NCBI GenBank assembly: GCA_020026375.1
Contig: JAHHQN010000001.1
Span: forward strand, 133,207 to 197,206
DNA: 64,000 bases
DNA from: Alistipes sp.
GTDB lineage: Bacteria; Bacteroidota; Bacteroidia; Bacteroidales; Rikenellaceae
Direction: 5' to 3'
Shown here: piece by piece, positions 1 to 9,233 of the stretch
Layout of the letters: every line of letters begins with the position of its first letter
Numbering within the stretch: the first letter of the stretch is position 1
The notes under the pieces: generated by a model
The model's input: only the letters and a program-made list of their open reading frames with translations
What the model was told of the DNA's origin: nothing
Database searches by the model: none
Program-made: the position numbers and the translations under genes

Positions 1-2825
1 TCGTATTCTCCTACATCGGTTACAAAACCCAGGAAATCACTCTCGGCGGCCAGACCATCGTCGATATCCAGCTCGCAGAGGACAGCGAGACCCTCGACGC
101 GGTAGTCGTTACGGCGTTGGGTATCAAGCGTTCGGAAAAAGCGCTGTCGTACAACGTACAGCAGGTGAAGGCCGAGGAGCTGACCACCGTGAAGGACGCC
201 AACTTCGTCAACTCGCTCAACGGTAAGATTGCCGGTGTGAGCATCAACAAGAGCGCCAGCGGTGTGGGTGGTTCGACCCGCGTCGTCATGCGTGGTGCCA
301 AGTCTATCGAGGGCGACAACAACGCACTCTATGTAATCGACGGTATTCCCCTGTTCAACACCTCAATCGGTACCGACAGTGGTGTCATGGGTGAAGGTAA
401 GGTCGGTTCGGAGGGTATCGCCGACTTCAACCCCGAGGATATCGAGTCCATCTCGGTACTGAGTGGTCCTTCGGCAGCCGCACTTTACGGTAGTAGCGCA
501 GCAAACGGTGTTATCCTCATCACCACCAAGAAGGGTCGTGAGGGCAAGCTCCAGGTATCGTTCTCGTCGTCTTCGGAGTTCTCGAAGGCCTACATGACCC
601 CCGAGTTCCAGACCATCTACGGCAACAAGGCCGGTGCATACGAGAGCTGGGGCGAGAAAATGGCCGCTCCCACAAGCTACGACCCCAAGAACGACTTCTT
701 CAACACCGGTATGAACTTCATCAACTCGATTACCCTCACTACCGGTAACGACAAGAACCAGACCTTCGCATCGTTCTCGTCGACCAATTCCGACGGTATC
801 GTCCCCAACAACTCCTACGACCGTCTGAACCTCACCATTCGCAACACATCGACCTTCGCCAAGGACAAGCTCAAGCTCGACCTCGGTGCATCGTACATCA
901 AGCAGGAGGATACCAACATGATTTCACAGGGTCAGTACTGGAACCCCGTGATGGCGGCTTACCTCTTCCCCCGCGGCGAGAACTTTGAGGCCATCAAGAC
1001 CTTCGAGCGCTACGACGCAACACGTAACCTTCCCGTAATGTACTGGCCCGTATCCGACGACGTTTACGCCAACCAGAACCCCTACTGGACCGCTTACCGT
1101 AACGTATACACCCACGAGAAGAGCCGTTACATGTTCAACGTGGGTCTGACCTACAAGATTACCGACTGGTTGAACATCTCGGCACGCTACCGTATGGACG
1201 ACAGCAAGATCATCTCGGAGCGCAAACTCTACGCATCGTCCTTCCACGTGTTCACCGAGGGTAGCGACAAGGGTTTCTTCGGCTATGAGAGCTACAACGA
1301 CCGTCAGGAGTATGCCGACGCCATGCTCAACATCAACAAGATGTGGGACAACTGGTCGATTTCGGCCAACGTGGGTTGGAACTACTCCAACTTCTGGGCA
1401 CTCGAGAGAGGCTACAAGGGCCGTCTGCTGGGTGTAGCCAACAAGTTCACGCTCACCAACATCGACCCCTCCAACGGTCGTCCCGACGAGGACCTCGGTG
1501 CTTCGCGCGTACGTAACCACGCCATCTTCGCCAACCTCGAGGTGGGTTGGAAGAACATGCTCTACCTGACCCTCACCGGCCGTAACGACTGGAACTCGCG
1601 TCTGGTCAACACCAAGGAGGAGTCGTTCTTCTATCCTTCGGTGGGTCTGTCGGCCCTGGTTTCGGAGATGGTCAACATGCCCGAATGGATTTCGCTCCTC
1701 AAGCTCAGAGGTTCGTTCACCCAGGTGGGTGCCCCCGTATCGCGTTCGGGTCTGACCCCCGGTACTGTCACCACCCCCATCGTCGGCGGTAACCTCAAGC
1801 CCACCGACATCTATCCCTTCACCGACTTCAAGGCCGAGCGTACCAACTCCTACGAGTTCGGTTTGAGCCTGCGTCTGTGGAACCGCTTCAACGCCGAGGT
1901 GACCTACTACCACTCGAACACCAAGAACCAGACCTTCCTGGGTGACCTCCCCGAGTTCACCGGTTACAAGAAGATTTACCTGCAGGCCGGTGACGTGGAG
2001 AACCGCGGTTGGGAGGTAATGGTCAACTACAACAACCAGTTCAAGTCGGGTCTGGCACTTTCGTCGACCCTCACCTACTCGCGCAACGTCAACGAGATCA
2101 AGGAGATGGTCCGCAACTACAAGACCGACCTGATGGACGATCCCATCAACATTCCCCAGGTACTGAAGGACAAGGGCCGCGTAATCCTCAAGGAGGGCGG
2201 CAGCATTCACGATATCTACGCCAACACCTTCTTCAAGAAGGACAGCCAGGGCTTCGTGGAGATCAAGAGCGACGGTAGCTACGCCCTCGAGGCAGGCGAG
2301 CCCGTATATCTGGGTTCGACCGCTCCCAAGTACAACATGGGTTGGAACAACGCCATCTCTTACAAGGGCGTAAGCCTGGGCTTCCTGTTCACCGCACGCG
2401 TGGGTGGTGTCGTAACCTCGTCGACCGAGGCACTGCTCGACAAGTTCGGTGTGTCGAAGCGTTCGGGTGAGGCTCGTCTGGCAGGCGGTGCACTGCTTCC
2501 CGGCCAGGGTCGCGTCGACGCCAAGACCTACTACCAGATGATCGGTACAGGTAACTACCAGACTTCGGGCTACTACACTTACAGCGCAACCAACGTACGT
2601 CTGCAGGAGCTGACCCTGAGCTACACACTGCCCAACAAGTGGTTCCGCAACGTCGTGAAGGACTTCACCATCTCGTTCATCGCCAACAACCCCTGGATGA
2701 TTTTCTGTGAGGCTCCCTTCGATCCCGAACTTACTCCTTCAACTGCTACTTACGGCCAGGGTAACGACTACTTCATGCAGCCCAGTGTACGTAGCTATGG
2801 TTTCTCTATTAAGTTTAAATTGTAG
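1..2825 (+). CDS. SusC/RagA-family TonB-dependent outer-membrane receptor (5' end cut by window)
   Basis: Imports oligosaccharides across the outer membrane with its SusD partner, powered by TonB. The open frame runs from base 3 without a start codon: it begins with the end of a carboxypeptidase-regulatory-like domain (VFSYIGYKTQEI) and then a TonB-box-like segment (DAVVVTALGIKR, about bases 90-130), so the ATG-like start near 117 is not real and the gene starts outside the window. The plug domain (RVVMRGAKSIEGDNNALYVIDGIP) and a long beta-barrel follow, ending in a C-terminal aromatic KFKL. susD begins 12 nt downstream. Family call is secure; the glycan specificity is inferred from the GH18 gene in the same operon. 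Confidence 0.93.
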   Translation, partial: VFSYIGYKTQEITLGGQTIVDIQLAEDSETLDAVVVTALGIKRSEKALSYNVQQVKAEELTTVKDANFVNSLNGKIAGVSINKSASGVGGSTRVVMRGAKSIEGDNNALYVIDGIPLFNTSIGTDSGVMGEGKVGSEGIADFNPEDIESISVLSGPSAAALYGSSAANGVILITTKKGREGKLQVSFSSSSEFSKAYMTPEFQTIYGNKAGAYESWGEKMAAPTSYDPKNDFFNTGMNFINSITLTTGNDKNQTFASFSSTNSDGIVPNNSYDRLNLTIRNTSTFAKDKLKLDLGASYIKQEDTNMISQGQYWNPVMAAYLFPRGENFEAIKTFERYDATRNLPVMYWPVSDDVYANQNPYWTAYRNVYTHEKSRYMFNVGLTYKITDWLNISARYRMDDSKIISERKLYASSFHVFTEGSDKGFFGYESYNDRQEYADAMLNINKMWDNWSISANVGWNYSNFWALERGYKGRLLGVANKFTLTNIDPSNGRPDEDLGASRVRNHAIFANLEVGWKNMLYLTLTGRNDWNSRLVNTKEESFFYPSVGLSALVSEMVNMPEWISLLKLRGSFTQVGAPVSRSGLTPGTVTTPIVGGNLKPTDIYPFTDFKAERTNSYEFGLSLRLWNRFNAEVTYYHSNTKNQTFLGDLPEFTGYKKIYLQAGDVENRGWEVMVNYNNQFKSGLALSSTLTYSRNVNEIKEMVRNYKTDLMDDPINIPQVLKDKGRVILKEGGSIHDIYANTFFKKDSQGFVEIKSDGSYALEAGEPVYLGSTAPKYNMGWNNAISYKGVSLGFLFTARVGGVVTSSTEALLDKFGVSKRSGEARLAGGALLPGQGRVDAKTYYQMIGTGNYQTSGYYTYSATNVRLQELTLSYTLPNKWFRNVVKDFTISFIANNPWMIFCEAPFDPELTPSTATYGQGNDYFMQPSVRSYGFSIKFKL

Positions 2826-2837
2826 CACTCGAAAACT

Positions 2838-4439
2838 ATGAAAAACATCAACAGATATATACTCATGGCAGGTGTCTGCGCGGCATCGATGCTCACCGCC
2901 TGCGACTATGAGGACATCAACACCAACCCCTTTGAGGTGACCGACGAGGAGAGCATTCGCGACAATATCGCCGTGGGTGGCCGCTTCCTCGCCATGCAAC
3001 AGAATGTAATCCCCGTAGGTACACAGGCTGACGATACCCACGTCATCAATGACTACCAGGTGGCCTACCACCTCTCATCGGACGTATGGTCAGGCTACTT
3101 CAGCCAGACCCACACCTGGGAGAGCGGTTACTGCAACCCCAGCTACTTCCTCAAGGACAGCTGGATTGCCGTGACCTACAACTACGCTTACACCAAGTCG
3201 CTCGACCCCTGGAAGCGTCTGAAGGCCCTCTCGGAGCAGAACAAGACCCCCGAGGTGTATGCTCTGGCCCAGATTCTGAAGATTTCGGCATGGCACCGTG
3301 CGGTTGATTCGTTCGGTCCCATTCCCTACTCTCACGCTGCCGACAACACCATGAAGATTTTCTTCGACTCGGAGAAAGAGGTCTACACCCAGATGCTCGC
3401 CGACCTGGAGCAGGCCGTCAAGGATTTGAAGGAGTTTGCCGACAACGGTGTTCCCGTCATGCCCGACTACGATGCCGTATACAAGGGCAACGCGGCAAAA
3501 TGGGTGAAGTATGCCAACTCGCTCATGCTGCGTCTGGCCATGCGTATCAGCAAAGCTGACGAAGCACTGGCCAAGGAGTATGCCAAGAAGGCCATCGACG
3601 GCGGTGTGATGACCGACAAGGACGACGAAGCCAAGATGGCCGACGGTGCAGACATGGTGTTTGTCAACAACATCAACTGGCTGGCCAACAACTACGGTGA
3701 GACACGTATGGGCTCGACCATCTACTCCTACCTGATGGGTTATGCCGACCCCCGTCTGGGCAAATACTTCCTGCCTTCCGTCAACGCAAACGCTGTTCAG
3801 GCATTCGACGGCAAGAAGTACATGGCCATTCCCTCCGGCCACATCAGCGAAGCTATCCAGGAGTACAAGGATTGCTCGATTCCCAACGTCACCGCAACCT
3901 CCCCCACCTACTGGCTGCGTACTTCGGAGGTATTGTTCCTCAAGGCCGAGGCTGCTCTGAAATGGGGCGCTGAATTCGGCGATGCAGCACAGCACTACAA
4001 GGACGGTATCGAGATGTCGTTCGCCGAGAACGGTGTATCGGGTGCTGACAGCTACATGACTTCCAACAAGCAGCCTATGGCTCACAAGTTGTCGGGCAAT
4101 GGCAGTTGCAGTTTCAACGCTCCCACACAGGCTACTGCCAAGTTTGAGGGCGACAACAACCAGAAGCTGGAGAAAATCATGATTCAGAAGTACATCGCCA
4201 TGTTCCCCAACGGTCACGAGGCATGGTGCGACTTCAGAAGAACCGGTTTCCCCAAGATGAACCCCGTAGTAGTCAACAACGGCCGTGCCGACGGTATCAC
4301 CAACGAGCGCGGTGTTCGCCGTATGAAGTACCCCGAGAGCTTCTATCAGACAGCAGAAGGTCAGGAGATCTACAAAGATGCCCTGCAGAAGCTGGGCGGT
4401 GTGGACACCGGCGCAACCGACCTGTGGTGGGCAAAATAA
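2838..4439 (+). CDS. SusD/RagB-family surface glycan-binding lipoprotein
   Basis: A 533-residue lipoprotein with a signal peptide and lipobox (SMLTAC, Cys22). It should sit on the cell surface as the lid of the SusC transporter just upstream. The pattern resembles the SusD-like 2 subgroup: helical repeats such as AWHRAVDSFGPIPYS near residue 150, and a late WLRTSEVLFLKAEAALKWG segment. Gap to susC is 12 nt and to the GH18 gene 35 nt, so they are probably cotranscribed. Length fits the family. It binds the glycan; it has no catalytic role. Confidence 0.93.
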   Translation: MKNINRYILMAGVCAASMLTACDYEDINTNPFEVTDEESIRDNIAVGGRFLAMQQNVIPVGTQADDTHVINDYQVAYHLSSDVWSGYFSQTHTWESGYCNPSYFLKDSWIAVTYNYAYTKSLDPWKRLKALSEQNKTPEVYALAQILKISAWHRAVDSFGPIPYSHAADNTMKIFFDSEKEVYTQMLADLEQAVKDLKEFADNGVPVMPDYDAVYKGNAAKWVKYANSLMLRLAMRISKADEALAKEYAKKAIDGGVMTDKDDEAKMADGADMVFVNNINWLANNYGETRMGSTIYSYLMGYADPRLGKYFLPSVNANAVQAFDGKKYMAIPSGHISEAIQEYKDCSIPNVTATSPTYWLRTSEVLFLKAEAALKWGAEFGDAAQHYKDGIEMSFAENGVSGADSYMTSNKQPMAHKLSGNGSCSFNAPTQATAKFEGDNNQKLEKIMIQKYIAMFPNGHEAWCDFRRTGFPKMNPVVVNNGRADGITNERGVRRMKYPESFYQTAEGQEIYKDALQKLGGVDTGATDLWWAK

Positions 4440-4474
4440 ACGAGTCTTAACCTGAAACAGAAAACAATAGAATT

Positions 4475-5587
4475 ATGAACATACTTAAGAAATTATTATA
4501 CACTCTGCCCCTCGCAGGTATGATTCTCACCGGTTGCACCGATGTCGAGAACATACAGGTCGAGCATATCGGCGGAAACAACACCGGCACTTCCGGCAGT
4601 GAGGCATATTATGCAAAGTTGCGCGAGTACCGCGCCACAGCCAACAACTATGGTCGTCCCGTAGCCTTCGGCTGGTTCTCCAACTGGTCGCCCTCGGGTA
4701 CCATGCGTAGAGGTTACCTGACCTCCATGCCCGACTCGATGGATATCGTGTCGATGTGGAGCGGCGCACCCAGCGCATCGCAAATCACCCCCGAGCAGAA
4801 GGCCGACAAGGAGTTCGTCCAGAAGGTAAAGGGTATGAAGCTTCTGGAAGTAAGTCTGCTTTCTCACATCGGTAAGGGCCGTACTCCCGAATCTATCTAT
4901 GACGAAATCAACAAGCAGGCCGAGGCCGAGGGTTGGAGCGACGCACAGGTTCACGAAGCCAAGAAGCAGGCTCGCTGGGATTACTGGGGTTACAGACATG
5001 GTGACGCTTCGTCCTACGAGGCCGCATTCGGCAAGTTCGCCAAAGCCATTTACGACTCGCTCGTAACCGGCGGTTGGGACGGCTTTGACATCGACTGGGA
5101 GCCGGGTATGGGCTTCAACGATGCTGACGGTTCTTTGGACGGCACAACCATCAAGATTCTGGTTAAGGAGATGGGTAAATACATGGGTCCTGCCAGCGAT
5201 CCCGAAGGCAAGGGCCACAAGCTCCTGGTTATCGACGGTCTGATTAACTACTTCGGTCCCGATATGGAGCAGTACGTCGACTACTGGATTACCCAGGCTT
5301 ACGGCAGACCCGCTCCTTCGTATCTTGCACCCGGTGGCAACGACAAGAAGTTGATTGTTACCGAGAACTTCGAGTCGAACTTCGCCAGCGGCGGTGTATT
5401 GCTCGACCAGGCAAAGTGGATGCCCCATGCTTCTCGCGGTGGTTACAAGGGTGGTGTAGGTGCTTATCGTTTCGATAACGACTACAACAACACCCCCGAC
5501 TACAAGTGGATGCGTCAGGCTATCCAAATCAACCAGAAGGTATTCAACGACTGGAAGGAGAGCCAGAATCCTCAGCCGACCATGTAA
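4475..5587 (+). CDS. GH18 endo-beta-N-acetylglucosaminidase-type lipoprotein
   Basis: A 370-residue secreted lipoprotein (MILTGC, Cys21). The GH18 active-site motif is plain: DGFDIDWE at residues 202-209, with Glu209 as the predicted acid/base and Asp207 orienting the N-acetyl group. One-domain GH18 lipoproteins inside SusC/D operons are typically Endo-F/Endo-BT-like enzymes that cut the GlcNAc-GlcNAc core of N-glycans; that substrate is inferred from family and context. It could also act on chitin-like or other HexNAc chains. Third gene of the operon, followed 26 nt later by a DUF1735 lipoprotein. Confidence 0.9.
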   Translation: MNILKKLLYTLPLAGMILTGCTDVENIQVEHIGGNNTGTSGSEAYYAKLREYRATANNYGRPVAFGWFSNWSPSGTMRRGYLTSMPDSMDIVSMWSGAPSASQITPEQKADKEFVQKVKGMKLLEVSLLSHIGKGRTPESIYDEINKQAEAEGWSDAQVHEAKKQARWDYWGYRHGDASSYEAAFGKFAKAIYDSLVTGGWDGFDIDWEPGMGFNDADGSLDGTTIKILVKEMGKYMGPASDPEGKGHKLLVIDGLINYFGPDMEQYVDYWITQAYGRPAPSYLAPGGNDKKLIVTENFESNFASGGVLLDQAKWMPHASRGGYKGGVGAYRFDNDYNNTPDYKWMRQAIQINQKVFNDWKESQNPQPTM

Positions 5588-5613
5588 TTTGTCACCAATA
5601 AACTACAAAAACA

Positions 5614-6753
5614 ATGAATAAAATATTAAAATATATGGCATTCGCAGCCGCTTCGATGTCGTTGTATGCTTGCAACGACTCACAGGGCGACCTGCTGGAG
5701 GCCAAAGTATATTTCGAGAGCAGCGAGTACCTCGTGGAAATAAAAGGTAACGAGATGGCTGTCGAACTCGGTGCGCGTATCTCGACACCGATGACTTCAA
5801 ACGTGAATCTGACCTACGAGTTGGGCAATCAGGCCGATGTCGATGCCTACAACGCCAAGAACGGTACCGAGTATCTGTTGTTCGAGGCCGAGCATGCAAC
5901 ACTCGAGGCTACCGAGTCGGTCATCAACGCCAAGAAAATCTATGCCGAGAAGGTCAACCTCAGTCTGACAGGATTGGACACCGTGGAGGAGGGCAAGACA
6001 TACGTTCTTCCCGTCCGCATCGCCAGCTCGTCGGCCCCCGTCATCAGCGGCGGCAACATTACATATTATGTAATCAGCAAGCCAGTACGTATCATGTCTG
6101 CCGTTCGTTTCAACAATGGTGCTATCTACGTGCCCATTCCGGGTGACAAGGCCTTCAAGTCGGTTACATACGAGGCTCTTATCTACATCGACTACTTCGG
6201 TGACAACAACACCGTCATGGGTAAGGAGGGTACTCTTATCTTCCGTATCGGTGATGAAGGTGGTGGTCTTCCCCGAAACATTCTCCAGATTGCAGGTAAG
6301 GTAGAATTCCAGAACCCTAACAAGTTGGAGTCGAAGAAGTGGTATCACGTGGCATTCGTCCGCAACGCCGAGACCGGTTTTGCAGGTATGTATGTCAACG
6401 GTCAGAAGGTCAATGAAGGCAACGCCGGAACAACCGACATCATGCTCGGAGGCGACGGTGTCAAGGGTAACGGCTTCTTCATCGGTAAGGTTGCCGGCTT
6501 CATGTGGGGCGAGCGTCCTATCTACGGTAAGATGGCCGAGGTTCGTCTGTGGAACGTAGCCCGCTCGGAGAACCAGTTGCAGAAGAACATGCTGTCGGTA
6601 GATCCCAAGTCGGAAGGCCTTGAGTTCTACTACAAGCTCAACAAGGAGAGCGTAAACGGCATGGTCATCACCGATGCTTCGGGCCACATGAACGGTGAAT
6701 CTCGTTACGGTCTCTACCCCGAGGATCTCGATGCACCCATCGAAATCAAGTAA
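5614..6753 (+). CDS. DUF1735 + LamG-like lipoprotein of the glycan-utilisation operon
   Basis: A 379-residue lipoprotein (SLYAC, Cys20). Residues about 25-155 fit DUF1735, a beta-rich domain common beside SusC/SusD (the VEIKGNEMAVELGARIS stretch and the YVLPVRIASSSAPVI stretch). Residues about 165-370 look like a LamG/concanavalin-A-like jelly roll (KKWYHVAFVRNAETGFAGMY, then YGKMAEVRLWNVARS). The likely role is surface glycan binding beside the GH18 enzyme. No catalytic motif is seen. Last gene of the operon; a strong terminator lies 33 nt downstream. Confidence 0.85.
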   Translation: MNKILKYMAFAAASMSLYACNDSQGDLLEAKVYFESSEYLVEIKGNEMAVELGARISTPMTSNVNLTYELGNQADVDAYNAKNGTEYLLFEAEHATLEATESVINAKKIYAEKVNLSLTGLDTVEEGKTYVLPVRIASSSAPVISGGNITYYVISKPVRIMSAVRFNNGAIYVPIPGDKAFKSVTYEALIYIDYFGDNNTVMGKEGTLIFRIGDEGGGLPRNILQIAGKVEFQNPNKLESKKWYHVAFVRNAETGFAGMYVNGQKVNEGNAGTTDIMLGGDGVKGNGFFIGKVAGFMWGERPIYGKMAEVRLWNVARSENQLQKNMLSVDPKSEGLEFYYKLNKESVNGMVITDASGHMNGESRYGLYPEDLDAPIEIK

Positions 6754-6785
6754 ACCGACGTCTGAAAAGACCTCTTGAATACACG

Positions 6786-6823
6786 GGGGCGGAATTCCGA
6801 AATGGAGTTCCGCCCCTTTTTTT
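6786..6823 (+). terminator. Rho-independent terminator of the susC operon
   Basis: A 9-bp GC-rich stem (6786-6794 with 6808-6816) is followed by seven T (6817-6823). It closes the glycan operon. Confidence 0.88.
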
Positions 6824-6860
6824 ATCACTTTCAGGTATTTCGAAATCGACAAATTATTTC

Positions 6861-6868
6861 TATTTTTG
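6861..6868 (+). promoter_or_regulatory. Bacteroidota -7 box upstream of aminopeptidase P
   Basis: TATTTTTG matches TAnnTTTG and lies 24 nt before the ATG. The -33 element is weak (TTTC at 6838-6841). Confidence 0.55.
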
Positions 6869-6892
6869 TAGAAACCAAAAAAACTGATAATT

Positions 6893-8287
6893 ATGTTTTC
6901 TGAACAGACCTATGTCGCACGCCGCGCAACGCTGCGTGCAAAAATCGGAAAGGGAGTAATTATCCTTCCGGGTAACACTTTAGCACCCAACAACTATCCC
7001 AATAACGCTTATTATTTCCGACAGGATTCGTCGTTCCTCTACTACTTCGGTCTCAATGTCCCCTCGCTGGTGGGCATCATCGACACCGAGTCGGGCGAGG
7101 AGCATCTTTTCGGCGACGACTTCACCGTCGAGGACATTATATGGACAGGACCCCAACCCACTCTCCACGACATGGCCGCCAAGGTCGGTGTACAACACAC
7201 CCACCCCACCGCCGAGCTGGAGCGTTATCTGCGCAAGGCCATCGCCCTGGGCCGACAGATTCACTACCTGCCCCCCTACCGTGGTGAGACGAAACTGCAA
7301 CTCTCGTCGCTGCTGGGCATCAAACCCGAACTGCTCCACGACTACAAGTCAGTGGAACTGATGTTCGCCGTATCGGAGATGCGCGAAATCAAGAGCGCCG
7401 AGGAGATTGAGGAGATGCAGCGCGCCTTCCAAATCGGCTACAAGATGCACACGCTGGCCATGAAGATGTGTCGTCCGGGCATCGTCGAGCGCGAGATTGC
7501 CGGCGCCATCGAGGGCATATCGAAGTCCTACGGCTCGGGAGTGTCGTTCCCCTCCATCGTATCGCAGCACGGCGAGACCCTCCACAACCTCAACTGTGAC
7601 GGTGTGCTGGAGTCGGGCCGACTGTTGTTGTGCGACGCGGGCGGCGAAACGGTCAACAACTACTGCTCCGACCACACCCGTACCTATCCCGTCAACGGCA
7701 AGTTCACCCCCAAGCAGAAGGAGATGTACGAAATCGTTCTCGCGGCACACGACCATGTGGCCCACTATGTCAAGGCCGGAATGATGTTCACCGACATTCA
7801 CAACGAATCCTACCTCAAGCTGGCGGAGGGTCTCGTGGCGGCAGGTCTGCTCCACGGAACGGCCGAGGACGCTGTGGCGGCAGGTGCCATGGAGATGTTC
7901 ATGCCCCACGGACTGGGTCACGGTCTGGGTATGGACGTCCACGACTGCGAGGCCTTCGGCGAGCGTTCGTTCGACTTCTCGCAGCTGGCCGAGCGCGCCG
8001 CACAGTCGGCCACCTGCATCTACCGCAAGGCCTGGAGAGTGAAGGAAGGCACCGTGATGACCGACGAGCCGGGACTCTACTTCATACCCCAGCTCATCGA
8101 CAAGTGTCAGGCCGAGGGACGATACAAGGGTATTGTCAACTACGACCTGCTCAACGCCGAGTATCGTGACTTCGGCGGTATCCGCATCGAGGACGACCTG
8201 GTGGTGACTGCCGACGGCTGCTACATGATGGGCGACAAAACCATACCTGTAACGGTGGCAGAACTGGAAGAGGTCGTAGGCCGATAG
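6893..8287 (+). CDS. Aminopeptidase P family protein (Xaa-Pro aminopeptidase, M24B)
   Basis: A cytosolic dinuclear metallopeptidase that removes an N-terminal residue before proline. The 464-residue length fits. An N-terminal creatinase-like domain spans about 1-170 and the pita-bread catalytic domain follows. The five metal ligands can be read: Asp248 (LLLCDAGG), Asp260 (CSDHTRTY), His343 (PHGLGHGLG), Glu392 (TDEPGLYF) and Glu433 (GIRIEDD). No signal peptide. It is a single-gene unit, with its own promoter box and a hairpin downstream. Confidence 0.92.
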   Translation: MFSEQTYVARRATLRAKIGKGVIILPGNTLAPNNYPNNAYYFRQDSSFLYYFGLNVPSLVGIIDTESGEEHLFGDDFTVEDIIWTGPQPTLHDMAAKVGVQHTHPTAELERYLRKAIALGRQIHYLPPYRGETKLQLSSLLGIKPELLHDYKSVELMFAVSEMREIKSAEEIEEMQRAFQIGYKMHTLAMKMCRPGIVEREIAGAIEGISKSYGSGVSFPSIVSQHGETLHNLNCDGVLESGRLLLCDAGGETVNNYCSDHTRTYPVNGKFTPKQKEMYEIVLAAHDHVAHYVKAGMMFTDIHNESYLKLAEGLVAAGLLHGTAEDAVAAGAMEMFMPHGLGHGLGMDVHDCEAFGERSFDFSQLAERAAQSATCIYRKAWRVKEGTVMTDEPGLYFIPQLIDKCQAEGRYKGIVNYDLLNAEYRDFGGIRIEDDLVVTADGCYMMGDKTIPVTVAELEEVVGR

Positions 8288-8326
8288 GGATTCTCACAGT
8301 ACCGGAAGTTCCGACCTTATATAAAT

Positions 8327-8357
8327 AAGAGTGGCTAATGTATTTTAGCCACTCTTT
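8327..8357 (+). terminator. Terminator after aminopeptidase P
   Basis: A 12-bp stem (8327-8338 with 8345-8356) with a 6-nt loop; A/T-rich on both sides, so it may work in either direction. Confidence 0.7.
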
Positions 8358-8583
8358 ACTATACCACCGTCGGCCGACGGTGAAGCCCCGCCGCAAAGGC
8401 ACTCCGAGAACCTCCTCTCCCGACGCACAACAGAGGAGATTTTCCCCCGACCACGGCCGCAACCCCCACCGCACGGAGTATTCAACACTACGAACGGTCT
8501 CCACGGAACGGAATATATTACTAAATTATTTTACAAAACGACGGAAATGAGCCACTTAGACCATTTTTGGTCGACAATGGTTT

Positions 8584-8600
8584 TCAACAATCATTGTTGA
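8584..8600. promoter_or_regulatory. Perfect 17-nt palindrome, possible operator, in a 383-base gap
   Basis: The gap 8288-8670 holds the terminator above, a stretch with no convincing gene, and this symmetric site: 8 bp on each side of a central C (TCAACAATcATTGTTGA). It lies about 70 nt before the small membrane-protein gene, and is followed by two TGTCGA copies (8603-8608 and 8623-8628). Operator function is inference from symmetry and position. Confidence 0.35.
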
Positions 8601-8670
8601 CATGTCGAAAACTGTTCACAACTGTCGATAATTCCCCCTTTCACAACAAACCATTAACACCCGACTGATT

Positions 8671-8895
8671 ATGATGGACGAAACCAAAAAACGAAAAATC
8701 ATCACCTACACGGCCATTATCGCCATCGTAGTGTCGATTGTCCTCTGCATCATCTTCTCCGATGAGATTCTGGCATGGATTGAAGGCACGATGCTCACCC
8801 TGATGAAGGTGGCCGCCATCTTCCTCCTGGGCTGGGTCACCGGACGCTATGTCCGTTTCCGCAGCGACAAGGAGAAGGACAACTCCCCAAAGTAG
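8671..8895 (+). CDS. Small membrane protein, 74 aa, unrecognised
   Basis: Predicted as a short membrane protein: Lys/Arg-rich N terminus (DETKKRKI), a hydrophobic helix at about residues 10-28, an acidic/amphipathic break (SDEILAWIEG), a second hydrophobic helix at about 40-58, then a basic and charged tail (RFRSDKEKDNSPK). Codon use resembles its neighbours. Two ATG codons in a row (8671, 8674) could be the start. No family recognised. It stands alone between a hairpin-bounded aminopeptidase gene and the EF-G2-like gene. Confidence 0.6.
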   Translation: MMDETKKRKIITYTAIIAIVVSIVLCIIFSDEILAWIEGTMLTLMKVAAIFLLGWVTGRYVRFRSDKEKDNSPK

Positions 8896-9015
8896 CCCCC
8901 CACCCAATGCCAAGGGGCGGGGGCGATACGTCCGTACGGCGGCACCCGTGGCGGCCGACCGCACCGCAAAACACCCTCCTGCCCCCTCCAAATGCCACAG
9001 CCACAGGTCGCTCAC

Positions 9016-9043
9016 AGTGGCGGACAGCCGCCGCTGATTCTTC
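9016..9043 (+). terminator. Possible terminator in the 338-base leader region before the EF-G2-like gene
   Basis: An 8-10 bp GC-rich stem (9016-9025 with 9026-9035, tight ACAG loop) is followed by a short T/C stretch. The rest of 8896-9233 is GC-rich then sharply A/T-rich (9060-9233). A TATATTTA box at about 9114-9121 resembles a -7 element, which would give a leader of roughly 100 nt. Confidence 0.4.
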
Positions 9044-9233
9044 TCAAATGGATATATCCACATCAAATCACCTGATTTTTGGGTGATTTTTCTTTTTTAT
9101 AGAAAATATTTCGTATATTTATACTCACCAAAACCTAAAAAACGAAAAACCCGAACCGCGACCGCCAAAATCAAAGGTGAGGGAATTTCGGAAAGTAAAA
9201 TAATTTAAAAACAACCTTAAAACTATACGGGAT

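Noticed and set aside
924..2210. Long minus-strand frame inside susC
   Set aside because: Antisense to the receptor; translation is Val/Gly/Glu/His-rich with no domain.
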